Below, one piece after another: positions 59,463-64,000 of a stretch of 64,000 bases of DNA. Origin of the DNA: Streptomyces sp. NBC_00433 (GTDB lineage Bacteria > Actinomycetota > Actinomycetes > Streptomycetales > Streptomycetaceae); assembly GCA_036015235.1 (NCBI GenBank), contig CP107926.1, positions 5,289,501 through 5,353,500 of the forward strand, given 5' to 3'. The notes under the pieces were generated by a model. That model searched no databases, was not told the origin of the DNA, and was given only the letters and a program-made list of their open reading frames with translations. The translations under genes and the position numbers were made by a program. Within the stretch, counting starts at the first letter, position 1; every line of letters begins with the position of its first letter.

Positions 59463-60221
59463 TCACCCCCCTTGCCGCGGGTTCTCCGGCGGGCGCTGGC
59501 GTGGCATGCTCGGGCGCGTGCCGGGGTGGGGCAGGCGCGGCGCGAGATGGGCGTCCGGGCGGGTCTGCGACCAGGAGGGCGACTGGGTGCGCAGCGGGGT
59601 GCCCGCGGCCGTGCGGGACCCGAAATCCAGCATCCAGTCCGCGGTTTCCATCCGCACCAGGTCGGCGACGTCGTCGCAGAAGCGCCGCAGGATCGCAAGG
59701 CAGCGCTCCGCCGCCTCCGCGGCGGTCCCCTCGGTCGGGCCGAGGACCTCGCGCACGCTCTCCGACGCCCAGTCGAAACGCAGCTGCTCAAGGCGCCGCT
59801 CCACGCCCTGCGCCGTGCCGACGTCCCGCATCCAGCCCGCGGTGAGGCCCAGGACGCGGTCCATCGCCACGCACACCGTGGCCAGCAGCAGCGCCAGATA
59901 GCCCCACGCCACCGTGGAGCCCCCCGTGCCGGTCAGCTCGACCAGCGGCAGCGCCGCGCCCACCGCGGCGAAGACGGCCGCGCCGCCCCGCAGCGCCCGC
60001 GCCCCGCGGCGCTTCCACACCCGCTCGCGCAGATACCAGTCCGCCGTACGCAGCGCCCCGGACTCCGCCCAGCGGTAGAGCTCCTCCAGACGCTCCGCGG
60101 GCTCGCCCCAGTCGCCCAGCGGGAAGGGCAGCGCCCGCAGGTCCTCGTGCTGGTGGTGCAGCGCCCGCCGCTCAGGCTCCTCCCGAGGGGCTTCCTCGGG
60201 AAACATGTCCGGCTGGCTCAC
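59463..60221 (-). CDS. SLATT-domain (DUF4231-like) membrane protein
   Basis: A 252-residue protein. Residues about 45-190 contain WAESGALRTADWYLRERVWK ahead of two membrane helices (AVFAAVGAALPLVELTG and WGYLALLLATVCVAMD), then a charged helix region. This matches the two-helix SLATT/DUF4231 arrangement, often linked to nucleotide-sensing conflict systems as a pore-forming effector. Here it stands alone beside purD. GTG 60221 has GAGGGAG upstream; longer starts are less likely. The C-terminal 40 residues are Pro-rich. Confidence 0.7.
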   Translation of the reverse strand: MSQPDMFPEEAPREEPERRALHHQHEDLRALPFPLGDWGEPAERLEELYRWAESGALRTADWYLRERVWKRRGARALRGGAAVFAAVGAALPLVELTGTGGSTVAWGYLALLLATVCVAMDRVLGLTAGWMRDVGTAQGVERRLEQLRFDWASESVREVLGPTEGTAAEAAERCLAILRRFCDDVADLVRMETADWMLDFGSRTAAGTPLRTQSPSWSQTRPDAHLAPRLPHPGTRPSMPRQRPPENPRQGG

Positions 60222-60428
60222 TGCACGCTCCCTCGATGGCTTCCTGCGCCCCCCGGCCTTTCCCGGCCGTGACGAAGGTCTCTTCTTAGCGCCGAACGGC
60301 TGAGCGTGGGGTGGGTAAGGCGGCATATCCGCCCGTACGGGCCGCGTGATCAGGTATAGGCCGTGGAATGCGGTCACCCGAAAGAGTGAGGGCGGCCGGT
60401 GGCCGTACGGGCCACTACCCTGGTGCGC

Positions 60429-61691
60429 GTGAAGGTCCTTGTCATCGGCGGCGGCGCCCGCGAGCACGCCCTGTGCCGTTCCCTGTCCCTCGACCCCGAC
60501 GTGACGTCACTGCACTGCGCTCCCGGCAACGCCGGAATCGCCGAAGTGGCCGAGCTGCACCCGGTCGACGCGCTCGACGGCGCCGCGGTCGCCGAACTCG
60601 CCGCCTCGATCGGGGCGGACTTCGTCATCGTCGGCCCCGAGGCGCCGCTGGTCGCCGGAGTCGCCGACGCCGTCCGCGCGCGCGGCATCGACTGCTTCGG
60701 GCCCAGCAGGGAAGCGGCCGAGCTGGAAGGCTCCAAGGCCTTCGCCAAGGACGTCATGGCCGTGGCCGGCGTGCCGACCGCCCGCTCCTACGTCTGCACC
60801 GACGCCGACGAGATCGAGCGGGCCCTCGACGCCTTCGGCGCGCCCTACGTCGTCAAGGACGACGGGCTCGCGGCGGGCAAGGGCGTCGTCGTCACCAGCG
60901 ACATCGCCGACGCGCGGGCGCACGCGCTCGCCTGCGTCGCCGCGCCCGGCAGGGTCGTCATCGAGGAATACCTCGACGGCCCCGAGGTGTCGCTCTTCGC
61001 CGTCACCGACGGCGAGACCGTCGTACCGCTGCAGCCCGCACAGGACTTCAAGCGCGCGCTCGACGGCGACGAGGGCCCCAACACCGGCGGCATGGGCGCG
61101 TATTCGCCGCTGCCGTGGGCCGACCCGAAACTCGTCGACGAGGTCGAGCGGACCGTGCTCCAGCCGACCGTCGACGAACTGCGCCGCCGCGGCACACCCT
61201 TCGCGGGCCTGCTCTACGCCGGGCTCGCCATCACCTCACGCGGGGTGCGGGTCATCGAATTCAACGCGCGCTTCGGCGACCCCGAGACCCAGGTCGTCCT
61301 GGCCCGCCTCAGGACACCGCTCGCCGGCCTGCTGCGGGCCGCCGCCACCGGCCAGCTCGCCGGCTACCCCGCGCTGCGGTGGAGCGAGGGCGCCGCCGTG
61401 ACGGTGGTCATCGCCTCCTACAACTACCCCGACACCCCCCGCACCGGCGACCCCATCACCGGCCTCGACACCATCGCGGAGAACGCCGACCACGCGTACG
61501 TCCTCCACGCCGGCACCCGCCGCTCCGACGACGGCCTCATCGTCAGCGCGGGCGGCCGCGTCCTCTCGGTGACCGCCACCGGCCCCGACCTCGCGGTGGC
61601 CCGCGAGCGGGCTTACCGGGCGGTCGACTGCGTCGGGCTGGACGGCGGGCACCACCGCGGCGACATCGCTGCCGCGGCGTCGGGGGTGTAA
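60429..61691 (+). CDS. purD: Phosphoribosylamine-glycine ligase
   Basis: An ATP-grasp enzyme of 420 residues catalysing the second step of purine synthesis. Motifs visible are VKVLVIGGGAREHAL at the start, VVKDDGLAAGKGVVV (ATP-grasp loop), EEYLDGPEVSLFAVTDG, GPNTGGMGAYSPLPW and IEFNARFGDPETQ. I chose GTG 60429 because similarity begins with VKVLVIGGG. The last 100 bases of the gene appear again, decayed, downstream. Confidence 0.98.
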   Translation: MKVLVIGGGAREHALCRSLSLDPDVTSLHCAPGNAGIAEVAELHPVDALDGAAVAELAASIGADFVIVGPEAPLVAGVADAVRARGIDCFGPSREAAELEGSKAFAKDVMAVAGVPTARSYVCTDADEIERALDAFGAPYVVKDDGLAAGKGVVVTSDIADARAHALACVAAPGRVVIEEYLDGPEVSLFAVTDGETVVPLQPAQDFKRALDGDEGPNTGGMGAYSPLPWADPKLVDEVERTVLQPTVDELRRRGTPFAGLLYAGLAITSRGVRVIEFNARFGDPETQVVLARLRTPLAGLLRAAATGQLAGYPALRWSEGAAVTVVIASYNYPDTPRTGDPITGLDTIAENADHAYVLHAGTRRSDDGLIVSAGGRVLSVTATGPDLAVARERAYRAVDCVGLDGGHHRGDIAAAASGV

Positions 61692-62100
61692 TCCGCGGCA
61701 CGCGCGCGGGCGGGCGGTTTCGGTGGCGCCGCCACCGGGGCGGGTTGCGCGCGAGCGCGCTTGCCGGGCGGTCGACTGCGTCGGGCTCGGTGGCGGCTGT
61801 CGCCGCGGTGACATTGCTATGACGGCGTCCGGGGCGGTCCGCCGTGCGGGCGGGCGCTGTCGGGCCGTCGACTGCGTCGGGCTGCTTTCGGTGGCCGCCA
61901 CTGGTGCGGGTTTCGCTGTTGGCCGCGGGCAGGCCCCGTCAGGCGGTCGGCTGCGGTCATCGCCGCCCGGCGTGCGGCGGGTACGCCGCCCTGCGGTGGG
62001 TGGGTGCTTTGGGTGGCCTTCACCGGGGCGGGTTTCGCGGTCCGCCGCGAGTGGGCCCTGTCGGGCGGTCGGCGGTGGCGGCCGTCGGTGCGGCGGCGCG
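61692..62100 (+). repeat. Decayed tandem copies of the purD 3' end
   Basis: The purD terminal sequence GGCGGTCGACTGCGTCGGGCT (about 61621-61640) recurs as GTCGACTGCGTCGGGCT at 61771 and 61867, and in looser form (GGCGGTCGGC) near 61950 and 62068. Each is accompanied by diverged neighbours of the same gene (GCCGCCACCGGGGCGGG, CGCGAGCG, GCCGCGGTGACAT). Frames through here carry no independent coding character. Confidence 0.65.
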
Positions 62101-62112
62101 CGATTGGCTTTG

Positions 62113-62163
62113 CCCGGGGCCGGGCACCTTCGTGCCCGGGGCCGGGCACCTTCGTGCCCGGGG
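62113..62163 (+). repeat. Two tandem identical hairpins
   Basis: CCGGGCACCTTCGTGCCCGG occurs twice in a row (units of 22 bases), each a stem with a CTTC-type loop. They lie beyond the purD copies and may terminate purD transcription. Beyond them nothing is seen until 62430. Confidence 0.7.
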
Positions 62164-62429
62164 GTGGCTCCCGCGTCCATGAGGGTGTTCTCCTGGGCGC
62201 GGTGCTCGGGCTTGTGCTGGGGGGAAGTTCAAGGGGAAGCCACTCCAAGGAGTGATGGGTCGGCCTTAAGGATGACTGGTTCGCGGGGGCGAACTAGGGT
62301 GCCGCGGAGGCGCACTGCGGGACATTGCGGCAATCAGCCGTACGGCCATTGCGATGTCGGTGGGCGGTGCGACAGTGGGGGGAGGCCGTCACCGGGGCGG
62401 TCGCCACAGCGCAGGGGGTGAGCCGCCCG

Positions 62430-64000
62430 ATGGCTGGAGAAGCAGGCGAGGCAGTGGCGCGGACCCGCGCGCTGGCGGTGCTGCGGATTCGCGGGGCCGC
62501 GCTCGGAGTCGTGCTGGTGCCGGCCGCCGTCGCGGTGGTGCTGCAAGTGGCCGGGGCGACCGGGCGGATCGGCGGCGGGGCCTGGGACGGCGTGCGGTGG
62601 GGGCTGACGGGCGTCGCGCTCGTCGTGCTCGCCGTCGCGGCCGCGGTCGCCGCGGTGATCGTGAAGGCGCGGCCGGCGGTCAGCCCCGCGGTGCCGGTCT
62701 CGGAGGGCGCGGCCCCCGATCTGCACCGGATGGTGCGGGAGCTGGCCGAGAAAATGCGGGTCCCGCTCCCCTCGGGGATAGAGCTGACGCCCGACTGCGA
62801 CAGCTGGCTCGAGGACCGCAGGCCCGCCCCGGGCGGGACGGAGCGCAGGCCCGCGCCCGTGCTGGTGATCGGCTCGCCCTTCCTGTGGTGGATGCGGGTC
62901 GCCGAGCTGCGGGCGCTGCTGGCCCCGGTCGTCGCCGGCACCGGCGCCGCCGCCGACCCTGAGATATACGCGGCCCGGCGCTTCGTCCGCGGGCTCGACG
63001 CGGCCGTCGGTGTGGCCACCCACGGCAGGCAGCGGCGTTCGGTGCTGCTGCGGCCTGCGTACGGCTTCCTCGCGTGGGCCGCCCGGCTCATGCTGCGCGG
63101 GTGCAGCGCGCATGTCGCCGAGATGGAGCGGGGCGTGGCCGCGTCCGCGTCCGAGCGGGCGCAGGCCGTCGACTACGGGCTGCGGATCGTCGCCCAGGAG
63201 CAGGTCGGGCTCGCCTACGCGGGATGGGACCGGCTGCTGACCCGGGTCGCGCTGCCCGCCTGGCGGATGGGCCGCTGGCCGTCCCGGCTGGACGCCGGCG
63301 TGGTCGCCGCCCTGACCGAGCTGTCGCGCCGCGACCGGCTCGCCGACGGCTTCGAGACCAGGCTCGGCGAGCGGCCGGCCTGCGACCTGCTCGAAGAGCC
63401 GGGCATCGTCGACGAGGCCGTGTCGCTGCTCGCGGCCCGCCTCTTCCACGGCGGCCCGCGCCGGACCGGGCCTGACTGGGCGCCGGTCAGTTGGGCGCGC
63501 TATCCCGAGGAAGTCGTGGACCGCATCTGGCGGGCGGAGGCCACCCGGCTGATACGGGTGCTCGACGAGGTCCGGCCGGGCGCCCGCTCCCGGCCCGCCG
63601 CGGTGGTGGACGACGGCGGGTCGCCGCTGCCCGACGCCGAGGCCGCGCCCGCGGTGGGCGCGCGAGGGCGCGGGCTGCTGCTCGGCGGGCGTACGGTCCG
63701 CCGCACGGCGGCCGAGCGGGGCGGGGTCCCGGTGCTGCGGGACGAGCCGGGGCGGGCCACGCTGGCCCGGGTCATCGACCGGCTCGCGGCCGGGGGCAGC
63801 GAGGAATTGGCGGCGCGGATCGGGGCGCTGGTCGCCCAGGACGAGGCGCCGCCCTCCGGCCCGGGATCCGGCGCGGACCCCGCCCCGGGCGGCGGGTCGG
63901 CCGCGGACATACCGACGCCGGTCTATCAGCTGCTGCCGCCCCGGACGGGGCGCGAGCTGCTCGCCGACCATGTCACCGCGATGGTGTGCTGTGCCGCCGT
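62430..64000 (+). CDS. Membrane protein resembling an M48 peptidase without HExxH (incomplete)
   Basis: About 523 residues are visible before the right edge. Two hydrophobic segments lie near residues 18-40 and 50-74. Then comes a region with the build of M48 metalloproteases (LPSGIELTPDCDSW, VLVIGSPFLWWMRVAELRALLAPVVAG), but at the place of the LxHExxH zinc motif it reads LLAPVVAGTG, so the zinc ligands are gone. The later part (AYGFLAWAARLML, AVDYGLRIVAQEQVGLAYAGWDRLL) is helical. A GTG at 62418 in frame is an alternative start. I think it is a pseudo-protease, family assigned from memory. Confidence 0.6.
   Translation, partial: MAGEAGEAVARTRALAVLRIRGAALGVVLVPAAVAVVLQVAGATGRIGGGAWDGVRWGLTGVALVVLAVAAAVAAVIVKARPAVSPAVPVSEGAAPDLHRMVRELAEKMRVPLPSGIELTPDCDSWLEDRRPAPGGTERRPAPVLVIGSPFLWWMRVAELRALLAPVVAGTGAAADPEIYAARRFVRGLDAAVGVATHGRQRRSVLLRPAYGFLAWAARLMLRGCSAHVAEMERGVAASASERAQAVDYGLRIVAQEQVGLAYAGWDRLLTRVALPAWRMGRWPSRLDAGVVAALTELSRRDRLADGFETRLGERPACDLLEEPGIVDEAVSLLAARLFHGGPRRTGPDWAPVSWARYPEEVVDRIWRAEATRLIRVLDEVRPGARSRPAAVVDDGGSPLPDAEAAPAVGARGRGLLLGGRTVRRTAAERGGVPVLRDEPGRATLARVIDRLAAGGSEELAARIGALVAQDEAPPSGPGSGADPAPGGGSAADIPTPVYQLLPPRTGRELLADHVTAMVCCAA

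Overview
The window is high-GC actinobacterial DNA with the gene style of Streptomyces or a close relative. Signs of this are a WhiB/WblA gene beside paired ArsA-type ATPases, a helix-turn-helix/DUF397 pair, many GTG starts with 4-bp ATGA/GTGA overlaps, and integrated-plasmid replication genes with an SpdB-like protein. It divides sharply at a tRNA-Pro(CGG) gene (41346-41419). Everything to the left is accessory; everything to the right is conserved chromosome.

Accessory part, 1-41345. (a) 1-2725, minus strand: a tightly coupled set of a 118-residue protein, a SPASM radical SAM enzyme, a second radical SAM enzyme and a truncated gene, which looks like a peptide-modifying locus. (b) 3035-9179: two copies of a module (helix-turn-helix plus helical-repeat regulator followed by a short-chain dehydrogenase), separated by a DUF397/XRE pair and a RsbW-like ATPase. 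(c) 9325-16692: a glutamine-synthetase-like pseudoenzyme, an unknown protein, an APC permease, an intact glutamine-synthetase-family ligase and an ABC exporter. (d) 16709-24853: an integrated mobilizable element with MobA-like relaxase, MobC, SpdB-like protein, DnaC-like loader, a replication protein whose gene carries internal repeats, an XRE regulator with operators, a small HTH protein, and a tyrosine integrase with a LacI-type DNA-binding domain inside its catalytic domain. (e) 25046-27625: a GmrSD-type restriction protein with an alkyltransferase-like module. (f) 27805-33995: a 19-residue hydrophobic peptide, a frame-broken small gene, three flavin-linked enzymes, a decayed DUF89 gene, an archaeal-type aspartyl-tRNA synthetase behind a T-box riboswitch with an Asp specifier, and a class IV aminotransferase. 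(g) 35918-41208: the most notable unit. A Crp/Fnr regulator is followed by a four-gene translationally coupled operon encoding a class III nucleotide-cyclase-like protein, a HEAT-rich protein with a degenerate P-loop, an unknown protein, and a membrane protein resembling the Pycsar effector PycTM. I read it as an extended Pycsar-like anti-phage system.

Conserved part, 41346-64000: metallophosphoesterase, YqeY-like protein, class A penicillin-binding protein, WblA, two ArsA-type ATPases, DUF4177 protein, RidA protein, NUDIX, metallo-beta-lactamase-fold protein, cytochrome P450, lipid-kinase-like protein, purA, a Ser/Thr kinase, a GntR regulator, a glyoxalase-like protein, a SLATT membrane protein, purD, and a membrane protein resembling an M48 peptidase without its HExxH motif. 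Intergenic DNA here has 205-bp direct repeats (49410-49845) and apparent decayed duplications of the purD 3' end (61692-62100).

All assignments are by eye from sequence and remembered family motifs. No database search was run.
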